NCBI GenBank assembly: GCA_021794275.1
Contig: JAJYRD010000032.1
Location: 1 to 33,270 of the forward strand
Direction: 5' to 3'
Origin: Pseudomonadota bacterium
Lineage (GTDB): Bacteria > Pseudomonadota > Gammaproteobacteria > Acidiferrobacterales > Acidiferrobacteraceae
DNA: 33,270 nucleotides
This document shows, one piece after another, positions 26,555 to 33,270 of this stretch (positions are counted from its first letter, which is position 1; every line of letters starts with the position of its first letter). Under the pieces are notes generated by a model. The model did no database searches. It was not told where the DNA came from and saw only the letters and a program-made list of their open reading frames with translations. The translations under genes and the position numbers were made by a program.

Positions 26555-27357
26555 GTGTGAATCCCCCCATTGTACTGGTCTTCGCGGGTAATGACCCGAC
26601 TGGTGGCGCAGGTCTCCAGGCCGATGCTGAAGCGCTCTTGAGCATGGGTTGCCATGCGGCCCCCGTAGTCACGGCCGTGACCGTCCAGGACACCTTCGGC
26701 TTGAAGGGCTTCGCGGCCCTGGAGCCGGCCCTGGTGGTCGAGCAGGCGCGCGCCATCCTCGAGGATATGCCGGTCGCAGCCTTCAAGGTCGGCATGGTCG
26801 GGAGTCTCGCCAACCTGAGTGCGATCGCTGAGGTCATAGCGGACTATCCCGGCATTCCGGCGGTCATCGATCCAGTGTTGACGAGCGGGCGCGGCGACGA
26901 ACTAAGCGATGAGCCGCTCGAGGCGGGATTCCGCTCCCTGCTCTGCCCGCTCGCGACGTTGCTCACGCCCAACAGCCGCGAGGCGCGAAGGCTCGTGCCG
27001 GAGGCCGATACGCTCGAGGCCTGCGCTCAGGGTTTGATGTCGCTCGGGTCGCGCTACGTCCTTGTAAGCGGGACCCACGAACCCACGGAGTCGGTCGTGA
27101 ATCTGCTTTACGGAAATCGCCAACTCCTGGAGCGCTTCAGCTATAAGCGCCTGCCGGGGGAATATCACGGCTCTGGCTGCACGTTGGCATCAAGCTGCGC
27201 GGCGGTCCTTGCCCAGGGCCTGGATCCCGTGAATGCGATCGTCCAGGCGCTGGAATACACATACAAGACCCTCGAGCGTGCGTGGTCCTTGGGGATGGGG
27301 CAGCAATTACCGGATCGCCTGTTCTGGGCCCGGGAAGATGAGGTCGGGACGGGTTGA
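26551..27357 (+). CDS. thiD: hydroxymethylpyrimidine/phosphomethylpyrimidine kinase
   Basis: A 268-residue ribokinase-fold enzyme that phosphorylates HMP and HMP-P for thiamine synthesis. N-terminal VFAGNDPTGGAGLQADAEAL, the central VTAVTVQDTFGLKGF and FKVGMVGS, VIDPVLTSGRGDEL, and the C-terminal GEYHGSGCTLASSCAA with the catalytic Gly-Cys anion hole are diagnostic. The usual phrase in the first motif, SGGAGIQAD, is TGGAGLQAD. The GTG start overlaps the hemH stop, and the stop overlaps the thiE start (TTGA). Confidence 0.95.
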   Translation: MSVNPPIVLVFAGNDPTGGAGLQADAEALLSMGCHAAPVVTAVTVQDTFGLKGFAALEPALVVEQARAILEDMPVAAFKVGMVGSLANLSAIAEVIADYPGIPAVIDPVLTSGRGDELSDEPLEAGFRSLLCPLATLLTPNSREARRLVPEADTLEACAQGLMSLGSRYVLVSGTHEPTESVVNLLYGNRQLLERFSYKRLPGEYHGSGCTLASSCAAVLAQGLDPVNAIVQALEYTYKTLERAWSLGMGQQLPDRLFWAREDEVGTG

Positions 27358-27968
27358 GGGTCACGGGCCTTTACGCGGTGACCGATGCGCGATGCTGCGC
27401 TCCCGAGGGCCGCGAGCGCATTCGCGCGGCGCTCGTGGGCGGCGCGCGGTTGCTGCAAGTGCGTTGCAAGGACCTTCGGCCGCCCGTTGATGCCGTCCGC
27501 GCCCTGGTCTCGCTTGGCCACGCCCACGGGGCGACTGTGATCGTGAACGACGATGTAGGGCTTGCCTGTGAGGCGGGTGCCGACGGCGTGCACCTGGGGC
27601 GCGAGGACATGACCCTGGAGTCCGCGCGCGCCGCGCTCGGGCCTTCCGCTATCATAGGGGTGTCCTGTTACGACGATCTGGATCGGGCACGGAACGCGGC
27701 CGCGCGGGGGGCTGACTATCTAGCTTTCGGGAGCTTCTATCCCTCGCGGACCAAACCCCATGCAGTGCGTGCCGATCCGTCTCTTCTGACGGCCGCGCGG
27801 GCGCTTGGCAAGCCCCTTGTGGCGATCGGTGGCATCCTGCCCGAGAATGGGGGCGCGCTCATTGCGGCCGGCGCCTCGGCGCTCGCCGTGATAGACGGCA
27901 TTTTTGGACAAAACGACATCGAGGGCGCCGCGCGCGCCTATCTACGGCTTTTCGAGGAGATTCTATGA
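27354..27968 (+). CDS. thiE: thiamine-phosphate synthase
   Basis: A 204-residue TIM-barrel enzyme joining HMP-pyrophosphate and thiazole phosphate. [23 protein letters not shown] (usually VQLRxK), [45 protein letters not shown] and [11 protein letters not shown] are the classical ThiE segments. It starts with TTG at 27354, overlapping the thiD stop by four bases, and its stop overlaps the hemL start. ThiC, ThiG and ThiH are not in the window. Confidence 0.95.
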   Translation: MRVTGLYAVTDARCCAPEGRERIRAALVGGARLLQVRCKDLRPPVDAVRALVSLGHAHGATVIVNDDVGLACEAGADGVHLGREDMTLESARAALGPSAIIGVSCYDDLDRARNAAARGADYLAFGSFYPSRTKPHAVRADPSLLTAARALGKPLVAIGGILPENGGALIAAGASALAVIDGIFGQNDIEGAARAYLRLFEEIL

Positions 27969-29242
27969 CTGCAAGCCACCGCGCCTTCATGCGCGCCCGA
28001 TCGGTCATCGCAGGCGGTGTCAATTCACCGGTGCGGGCCTTTAAGGGCGTCGGGGGCGAACCGATCTTCATGCAGCGTGGCGAAGGTGCGTATTTGTTTG
28101 ATGTGGATGGCAAGCGCTATATCGACTATGTCTGCGCCTGGGGACCCCTCATCCTGGGGCACGCAGACCCCGATGTGACGCGTGCGGTCGCCGATGCCGC
28201 CTCGCGTGGCCTGTCGTTCGGCACCCCCACCGAGCTCGAGACGGATCTGGCCCTCGAGGTTCGGGCGTTGATGCCGGGCCTCGAGCGGCTGCGGTTCGTC
28301 AGTTCCGGGACCGAGGCCACGATGACCGCCTTGCGTCTGGCGCGCGCGGTTACGGGGCGCGACAAGGTGGTGAAGTTCGAGGGCGGCTACCATGGTCACC
28401 CCGATTCCTTATTGGTCAAAGCCGGGTCTGGCGCCCTGACGCTCGGTGTGCCCACCTCCCCCGGCGTACCGGCCGCGCTCGCTGCCCACACGCTCGTCGC
28501 CCGCTTTAATGACACGGAGTCCGTAGCCGAGCTCTTTGCTCGACATGGCGACGATATCGCGGCGGTCATCGTGGAGCCGGTGGCCGGCAACATGAATTGC
28601 GTTCCGCCAGCCCCAGGCTTCCATGAAGGCCTTAGGGCGCTGTGCGATAAGTACGGCGCGCTGCTCATTTTCGACGAGGTCATGACGGGCTTCCGGGTTG
28701 CCCCTGGCGGCGCTCAGGCCCTGTACGGCATCCGGCCGGACCTCACGACACTCGGCAAGATCATAGGCGGCGGCCTGCCCGTGGGAGCGATCGGAGGGTC
28801 GGCGGCGCTCATGGACCGACTGCTCCCCGACGGTCCGGTCTTCCAGGCGGGCACGAATTCCGGGAACCCGGTCGCCATGGCGGCGGGTCTGGCGACGCTC
28901 CGCAAGCTCCGGGCGCCGGGTTTCTATGAAGCTTTGGCCAGGCGGGTGGGGGGTTTGGTCGGCGGTTTTTCAGAGGCGGCGAGACGTCATGATGTCCCCT
29001 TCTCCACCAACGCCGTGGGCGGCATGTTCGGCCTTTTCTTCGCCAATGGGCCGGTACGAACCTATGATGATGTCATGCGCGCCGATGTCGAGCGCTTCCG
29101 GCGCTTTTTCCACGGACTCCTGGGGCTTGGTATCTATCTCGCGCCCTCCGCATTCGAGGCCGGTTTCGTCTCCGCGGCCCATACGCAGGCCGACATCGAA
29201 GCCACGGTCGCTGCCGCCGAACAGGTGTTCGCGCGACTCTAG
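27965..29242 (+). CDS. hemL: glutamate-1-semialdehyde 2,1-aminomutase
   Basis: A 425-residue PLP enzyme converting glutamate-1-semialdehyde to 5-aminolevulinate in the C5 haem pathway. It has [67 protein letters not shown], and the PLP lysine in [14 protein letters not shown] near residue 263. GAGGAGATTCT precedes the ATG, which overlaps the thiE stop. The hemH-thiD-thiE-hemL order suggests one transcript. The minus-strand terminator at 29262-29288 follows the stop. Confidence 0.98.
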   Translation: MTASHRAFMRARSVIAGGVNSPVRAFKGVGGEPIFMQRGEGAYLFDVDGKRYIDYVCAWGPLILGHADPDVTRAVADAASRGLSFGTPTELETDLALEVRALMPGLERLRFVSSGTEATMTALRLARAVTGRDKVVKFEGGYHGHPDSLLVKAGSGALTLGVPTSPGVPAALAAHTLVARFNDTESVAELFARHGDDIAAVIVEPVAGNMNCVPPAPGFHEGLRALCDKYGALLIFDEVMTGFRVAPGGAQALYGIRPDLTTLGKIIGGGLPVGAIGGSAALMDRLLPDGPVFQAGTNSGNPVAMAAGLATLRKLRAPGFYEALARRVGGLVGGFSEAARRHDVPFSTNAVGGMFGLFFANGPVRTYDDVMRADVERFRRFFHGLLGLGIYLAPSAFEAGFVSAAHTQADIEATVAAAEQVFARL

Positions 29243-29261
29243 TGGTATGCGATCATCAGGC

Positions 29262-29288
29262 AAAAAAAGGGGGGGCTTTCCAGCCCCC
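29262..29288 (-). terminator. intrinsic terminator for the minus-strand orphan gene
   Basis: Read on the minus strand, GGGGGCT-GGAA-AGCCCCC (29288-29271) forms a 7-bp stem with a GGAA tetraloop, followed by CC and seven T residues (29268-29262). It lies 24 bases after the stop of the orphan gene. On the plus strand the same hairpin follows hemL but lacks a T-run. Confidence 0.85.
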
Positions 29289-29312
29289 AAGTTACTCCCC
29301 CACACGGAATCT

Positions 29313-29549
29313 TTAGCTGACTAGGATGCGCTGCTCGCAAAATTGTGCGGTGGCGACATGCGGATAGGTCACGTTGTTGGATAGCGATATGTCGATGCCG
29401 AGCATGGCCACGACATCATCATGCGCCCGAATCCCCGGCATCTCCTCACGCAGATACTCATAGTGCGCATGGTTCATATACACGACGTTAGGGCGTACCC
29501 CGAACGCCTCTTTGTAATCGTTGACGAGCGTCAGTACGCAACTTAGCAT
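29313..29549 (-). CDS. small orphan protein under a sigma-54 promoter, unrecognised
   Basis: A 78-residue protein beginning MLSCVLTLVNDYKEAFGVRP; I do not recognise its family. It is soluble, with no signal peptide or membrane segment, and includes VVYMNHAHYEYLREEMPG near residue 22 and a hydrophobic AMLGIDISL segment. Two cysteines (C4 and one near the C-terminus, QFCEQRI) are present. The start at 29549 is supported by GGGAGG five bases upstream; a longer frame start at 29600 would lie inside the sigma-54 promoter and is excluded. It has its own promoter and terminator, so it is a single-gene transcript. Confidence 0.75.
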   Translation of the reverse strand: MLSCVLTLVNDYKEAFGVRPNVVYMNHAHYEYLREEMPGIRAHDDVVAMLGIDISLSNNVTYPHVATAQFCEQRILVS

Positions 29550-29590
29550 CGTGCCCTCCCGGGTCTTGCGCTGTGTCTTTGCTTTTATCG

Positions 29591-29608
29591 AAGCAAGCAA
29601 TGTGCCAA
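29591..29608 (-). promoter_or_regulatory. sigma-54 (RpoN) promoter of the orphan gene
   Basis: On the minus strand the sequence TTGGCACATTGCTTGCTT contains TGGCAC-N5-TTGCT, the -24/-12 consensus, with the GG and GC elements exactly 12 bases apart. The predicted transcription start is near 29581, about 30 bases before the ATG at 29549. An activator ATPase should bind upstream in 29610-29800, where no known enhancer motif is obvious. Confidence 0.85.
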
Positions 29609-30078
29609 CGACGGCCCCTTATAAAATAACTGCCTTTACAAATACTTACTTCATATCAACTCCCCTTTTCCGTAAGAGCGGACGCGCCGTGTCATCCTGC
29701 CTTGCGTCAGGCGTCATCTCCGGCACCCCGGTACGAGGTTTCGATCCCGTCCAGCCTCTGGAAAATCCGAGGCCGGCCGTCTGCGCCTAGCGCGGCTTAG
29801 GTCGGTTTCCAGGCCGCGCCCGCACGGTGACTGCGCCCCAGTCCGGCACGCACCGGGAAGGCGCGATGATTGTAAAGGGCGCGAAACATAAGGGGAGCGC
29901 CCCGTTGCTAGCGCTTTCGTTTGTCATTGCCTCGCGGTATCGTCGTAGCCAACATCGCGGATCCAAGAGGGCGTGGCGCGCGGCGGCCTGTGCATGCGCA
30001 GGAAGTGGTCATCGCCCCTTGGCGGCCTGTCGGATGGCCGTTGGCCGCTTGCGACTACGCCCAGGGGGGAGATGGACG
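29609..30078. other. intergenic region between the sigma-54 gene and the diguanylate cyclase
   Basis: About 470 bases without a convincing gene. The first part, to about 29675, is AT-rich compared with the rest of the window and could hold activator sites for the divergent sigma-54 promoter. The remainder is GC-rich. The cyclase frame stays open through much of it, but the resulting Arg/Ala-rich extension looks non-coding. The short hairpin GGGGAGCGCCCC lies near 29891-29902. No promoter for the cyclase could be assigned. Confidence 0.6.
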
Positions 30079-31368
30079 TTGAACACCACAGCAAAGAATG
30101 TCCTGGACGCGCTTGCACATTCGGACTTCCCGTATCGTCAACTGCTCGAAATGATGCCAGCCGCGTTGATGATCTTCGCTAACGACGAGGCCATTTTCGT
30201 CAATGCGGCGGCGTGCGATCTCCTGGAAGCGGAGGCGCCGGACGAAGTCCTTGGCTTGCCGGTAGCGGCCTTGGTACACCCCCTGGAGCGGGGGGTCGTC
30301 GAGGCGAGAATGCGCCACCTGCGGGCCGGCGCTTCCATGAATGCGCCGATCGATCTAAAAATAATTACGCGCCGCGGCCAGCTCCGGCGCATATTGAGCT
30401 CAAGCATGCGCGTCGTGTTGGGCGAGACCCCGCTCATTGTGATAATCGCGACGGATGACACCAAGCGCCACGAATCCGAAGACCGCCTGAAGGAGAGCGA
30501 GGAGAACTTCCAAAGACTCTTCGAGAGCACTCAGGACGTGTACTACCGTACAGATGCCCAGGGCGTGGTCCTCAAGGTCGCCCCCGCAGTGCGCCGCGTC
30601 CTGGGCTATGAGCCGGAGGAGATCGTGGGGCGTCCCGCGGAGGCCTATTACCCGCATCCAAGCGAGCGGGACGCGCTGAAGGAGGCCCTGAGAACCTATG
30701 GCCATGTCCAGGATTTCGAGGGACGCATGGTGCGCCGCGACGGTGTCATCATCGACATCTCGATCAGCAGCTACGCCCTCTACAGTCCTGAAGGGGAGTT
30801 CCTTGGGGTCGAGGGCATCTATCGGGATGTTAGCGATCGCAAGAATCTCGAGCGCGAGTTACGCAGGCTCGCCACCACCGACATGCTGACTGGCATCGCC
30901 AATCGCCGCGCCTTCCTCGAACGGGCCACGGAATCCTTACGCCGGGCGGGGCGCTACGATAAGGATCTAGTGTTATTTATCGTCGACTTGGACCACTTCA
31001 AGGCCATCAATGACCGCCACGGTCACTTGGCTGGCGATGCCGTCCTCAAGCGCTTTGTTGAGGCGGCAAGCCCCGAATTGCGCGAGACGGATCTTTTCGG
31101 GCGCCTGGGTGGCGAAGAGTTCGGGGTCTTGCTTCACGAGGTTCGCCGTCAAGAGGCGGAGCATGTGGCGGAACGTCTGGGGGAGCGAGCGCGGGCCTTG
31201 CGTTTCTCGGGCGAAGACGGTGATGAGTACGGTATCACGGTCAGTATAGGGGCGACGCAGAATCACCACGACGACCGCGGGATAGAGCGCCTTCTTGTGC
31301 GTGCCGACATGGCCCTCTACGCCGCCAAAGCGGCCGGTCGCGATCGCACCTGGTGGGCGCCCTTCTAG
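30079..31368 (+). CDS. diguanylate cyclase with two PAS domains (PAS-PAS-GGDEF)
   Basis: A 429-residue signalling protein with no membrane segment. PAS 1 covers about residues 15-130 (FPYRQLLEMMPAALMIFAND), PAS 2 about 143-260 (ENFQRLFESTQDVYYRTDAQ), and GGDEF about 265-425. The active-site motif is GGEEF at 344-348, with an inhibitory I-site RETD at 335-338, so it should make cyclic di-GMP with product feedback. The signal is unknown; PAS could sense redox, oxygen or small ligands. The TTG at 30079 is chosen because GGGGGAGA lies eight bases upstream; the open frame runs to 29827 but that extension looks non-coding. Confidence 0.93.
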   Translation: MNTTAKNVLDALAHSDFPYRQLLEMMPAALMIFANDEAIFVNAAACDLLEAEAPDEVLGLPVAALVHPLERGVVEARMRHLRAGASMNAPIDLKIITRRGQLRRILSSSMRVVLGETPLIVIIATDDTKRHESEDRLKESEENFQRLFESTQDVYYRTDAQGVVLKVAPAVRRVLGYEPEEIVGRPAEAYYPHPSERDALKEALRTYGHVQDFEGRMVRRDGVIIDISISSYALYSPEGEFLGVEGIYRDVSDRKNLERELRRLATTDMLTGIANRRAFLERATESLRRAGRYDKDLVLFIVDLDHFKAINDRHGHLAGDAVLKRFVEAASPELRETDLFGRLGGEEFGVLLHEVRRQEAEHVAERLGERARALRFSGEDGDEYGITVSIGATQNHHDDRGIERLLVRADMALYAAKAAGRDRTWWAPF

Positions 31369-31682
31369 ATGTGGGCAGCTCTTTAAAATAAACGGGTATC
31401 CCGATTTGATTGTGTATAGCGTTCGGAACATGATCTTGACGCTAGGTGGACGTTCATCTTCGATAAGCTCGGGTTGTATTGTGGAGAGTGAGCCCTAGGA
31501 CCATCCGCTGCCTCGGGGTCGAACCATGTGACGATCCGCCAGATAGTCGAGGCACACCGTGCTGTCAATCCGGGCGCGTCCGGGTCAGTGCTGCATGGGT
31601 ACGACAAAGTGGATCTGGAGAATCGTTTAGAAAACGATTCAAAACGAGCAATGTACATGATGTCAGTACTGGAGAAAGCGAA
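31369..31682. other. intergenic region upstream of the lipoprotein gene
   Basis: About 314 bases without a recognised gene. A short hairpin CGGG-TAT-CCCG (31391-31401) followed by ATTTGATT may be a weak terminator of the cyclase gene. A TTGACG at about 31436 could be a -35 element, but no good -10 follows at the right distance. The clear feature is the perfect inverted repeat at 31620-31640. Confidence 0.5.
31620..31640. repeat. perfect 9-bp inverted repeat GAATCGTTT-AGA-AAACGATTC
   Basis: Perfect dyad with a 3-base centre, 42 bases before the lipoprotein ATG. The AT-rich arms suggest a DNA-binding site for a dimeric repressor rather than a terminator, though as RNA it would also form a hairpin in the leader. 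No other copy was noticed in the window. Confidence 0.7.
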
Positions 31683-32333
31683 ATGATGGCGTTACTGGCC
31701 TGGTTTGACGAAATTTGTCGGCGTGCGGGCGGCGCACCGGTAATTATGTTTTCGTTGCTTGTCTTATCCGGCTGTGCCGGGGTCGGGGTGATGAGTAGTG
31801 ATAATCAAATGGAGAATTTGCATAATGCCCATGTATTGTTCGCCCGAGAGGATCGTCCGTTGATCGCGGAGCGTCTCATATTGCAGTCCATCGCTGTTTT
31901 CAAAAAACACGGCAACAATATCGGTCTTGGAGACGCGTACCGGGAGTATGCGGAGCTACTGGATTCCCCATCAACATCAGGGAAGTGGAAAACCTACTAC
32001 GAAAACAATGGGTTTCTCGACGGATTCACCACTTACGATAGACGCGCGGAGTCTGCCGCCTATTATTACAGGAAGGCGCTGGTAGCCTATAAGAGGGCTG
32101 TCCCGGATCTCGAAGCCAATAAGCGGTACGACTATCTTACGAATGATTTTTACAACGCCGGGCACATCGATGCCTTATTGGGCAACAAGCAGGGTGCGTG
32201 CGAAGCCTACAAACGCGCTCTTTTAGCATATCGTGAAAATGTGAGCGCAAATCCCGAAGCCAAACCATATTCTCCGACCGGGTCAATTCCAAGTTTGCTT
32301 GACTCAAATATGAGGTCGCTCGGGTGTTTTTAA
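31683..32333 (+). CDS. TPR-like lipoprotein, hypothetical
   Basis: A 216-residue predicted lipoprotein. The N-terminal region has positive residues (CRR, 12-14), a hydrophobic stretch, and lipobox LSGC with the lipidated cysteine C31 (VIMFSLLVLSGCAG). The mature part is helical and Tyr/Ala-rich with two or three TPR-like helical pairs, such as AESAAYYYRKALVAYKRAV and KQGACEAYKRALLAYRENV. I do not recognise a named family; a scaffold or secretion accessory in the periplasm is possible. GGAGAAAG precedes the ATG at 31683. Base composition is visibly more AT-rich than the housekeeping genes, and a decayed insertion sequence follows 29 bases later, so it may be acquired DNA. The C-terminus may be altered by that insertion. 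Confidence 0.72.
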   Translation: MMALLAWFDEICRRAGGAPVIMFSLLVLSGCAGVGVMSSDNQMENLHNAHVLFAREDRPLIAERLILQSIAVFKKHGNNIGLGDAYREYAELLDSPSTSGKWKTYYENNGFLDGFTTYDRRAESAAYYYRKALVAYKRAVPDLEANKRYDYLTNDFYNAGHIDALLGNKQGACEAYKRALLAYRENVSANPEAKPYSPTGSIPSLLDSNMRSLGCF

Positions 32334-32362
32334 GTCCATAGGTAAGATTTTTAGGGTCGATC

Positions 32363-33270
32363 ATGTCCACCACTATCTTGAATGTTCCCGCCTACAAGAT
32401 TCTGCAGGTCGAGGAAACAGGGCGGGGATACCACATTCGCACCGAACTCGCGCATTCGCCGACGACCTGTCCGGCCTGTGCCCAGGCACGACGGCTGCGC
32501 CATGGCCGCAACGAGTAACTTATCCGCGACCTGCCAATCCACGGCAGGCGTATTGGCCTTTACGTGGACACGCAGTGATGGCGCTGCCGCGTGCGGCAAA
32601 ACCTTCATGGAGCCACTGCCGGCGGTCTATGCCTGGCCTGAGTGACGGATCGCCTGGTGGCATGGGTCGACCACAGGGCCTGAGGAGCACCTTCACGGGC
32701 ATCGCGGAGGGCATCGGTCTCGACGAGAAGACGGTGCGCCACATCTTCCGGGACCACGTCGACGAACTGGAGAAGACCGTCAGGTTCGAGACACCGACGT
32801 GGGTGGGCATAGCGAGACCCAGCTGATCCGCCCGCGCTGCGTCATCCCCAACATCAGCCGCAACACCATCGCCAACTTGCTGCCGAATCGGGACAAGAAA
32901 ACGGTCATCGACCACCTGGGGAGCCTCGACGGCCGTCGCGCGGTCCAGACCGTAGCGATGGACATGCGGACACCCTACCGCAACGCGGTGCGGTCGGTCA
33001 TACCCAACGCGCGTATCGTCGTCGATAAGTTCCACGTTGTGCGCATGGCCAACGACGGCGTCGAGAAGGTTAGGAAGTCGCTGCACGAATCCCTGACGCC
33101 GAAGCCGCGTCGGGGGTTGATGCACGACCGCCTCGTGGCGCCCAAGCGCGACCGTGACCTGGGCGACAAGGAACGGTTGTCGCTCCCCGGCTGGACATCG
33201 AACGACCCCGAACTCGGTGAGGCGTATAGGCTCAAGGAAGTGTTCTACGGCATCTATGAAGGCATGGGTA
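32363..33270 (+). pseudogene. ISL3-family transposase remnant, frameshifted, continues past window
   Basis: Joined in segments, the translation follows an ISL3 transposase. MSTTILNVPAYKILQVEE begins an N-terminal zinc-binding domain with CPAC. Then come LIRDLPIHGRRIGLYVDT, CGKTFMEPLP, VTDRLVAWV, STFTGIAEGIGLDEKTVRH and FRDHVDELEKTVRFETP. From 32815 the frame stays open to the window end (LIRPRCVIPNISRNTIANLL, VVDKFHVVRMAND, PELGEAYRLKEVFYGIYE). In-frame stops are TAA at 32516-32518 and TGA at 32576-32578. Frame changes occur near 32591, 32640, 32680 and 32812, the last destroying the GIDE segment with the first catalytic Asp. It is therefore inactive unless these are sequencing errors. Terminal inverted repeats could not be located, so the element's left edge is not fixed. 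Confidence 0.9.

Noticed and set aside
29720..29770. GGTTTCGATCCC resembling a tRNA T-arm
   Set aside because: No matching acceptor, D or anticodon arms could be built around it.
29827..30078. N-terminal extension of the diguanylate cyclase
   Set aside because: Arg/Ala-rich sequence without domain character; a TTG at 30079 with a good ribosome binding site better explains the gene.

Overview
The window is GC-rich DNA, almost fully coding, from a bacterial chromosome. Gene order points to a gammaproteobacterium: aroQ-accB-accC-prmA-(zinc-ribbon DUF3426)-dusB-fis-purH-purD on one strand, next to cutA-dsbD and fxsA-groES-groEL. Genes are tightly packed, with repeated ATGA, GTGA and TTGA start/stop overlaps and frequent GTG or TTG starts. 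An acidophilic or sulfur/iron-oxidising lineage such as Acidiferrobacter would fit, but this is only an inference.

Layout. (1) 1-588, minus: a MntA/HepT-type MNT-HEPN toxin-antitoxin pair, with the HEPN gene cut by the window edge. (2) 707-1466: an unrecognised minus-strand protein and a divergent 64-residue membrane protein. (3) 1435-11430, minus: a long housekeeping operon aroQ, accB, accC, prmA, DUF3426, dusB, fis, purH, purD, tsaC-like, hemF and a periplasmic CPYC thioredoxin-fold protein, with a candidate sigma-70 promoter at 11463-11491. (4) 11524-14211, minus: cutA-dsbD-tlpA, for reductant transfer to the periplasm. (5) 14429-17796, plus: alpha/beta hydrolase, fxsA, then groES-groEL with a near-consensus promoter, a CIRCE operator (HrcA control) and a strong terminator.

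(6) 17929-23635: a compact aryl-polyene/xanthomonadin-like cassette. On the plus strand it has a COG4648-type membrane protein, an AMP-dependent acyl ligase, two hotdog dehydratases and a FabG-type ketoreductase. Convergent to these are a family 2 glycosyltransferase and a flavin-dependent halogenase-like oxidoreductase. No ketosynthase or acyl carrier protein is visible, so the pathway must be completed from elsewhere. (7) 23926-25513, minus: rubredoxin (59 residues), a YgjP-type metallopeptidase and a hemolysin III/TrhA-type membrane protein. (8) 25577-29242, plus: hemH-thiD-thiE-hemL. With hemF this gives three haem-synthesis genes in the window.

(9) 29262-33270 is accessory in character: a 78-residue orphan behind a near-perfect sigma-54 promoter, a PAS-PAS-GGDEF diguanylate cyclase with a TTG start, a lipoprotein behind a perfect 9-bp inverted repeat, and a decayed ISL3-family transposase with two nonsense codons and about four frameshifts, running off the right edge. 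The most interesting items are the reduced polyene cassette with its halogenase-like gene and the sigma-54-controlled orphan.
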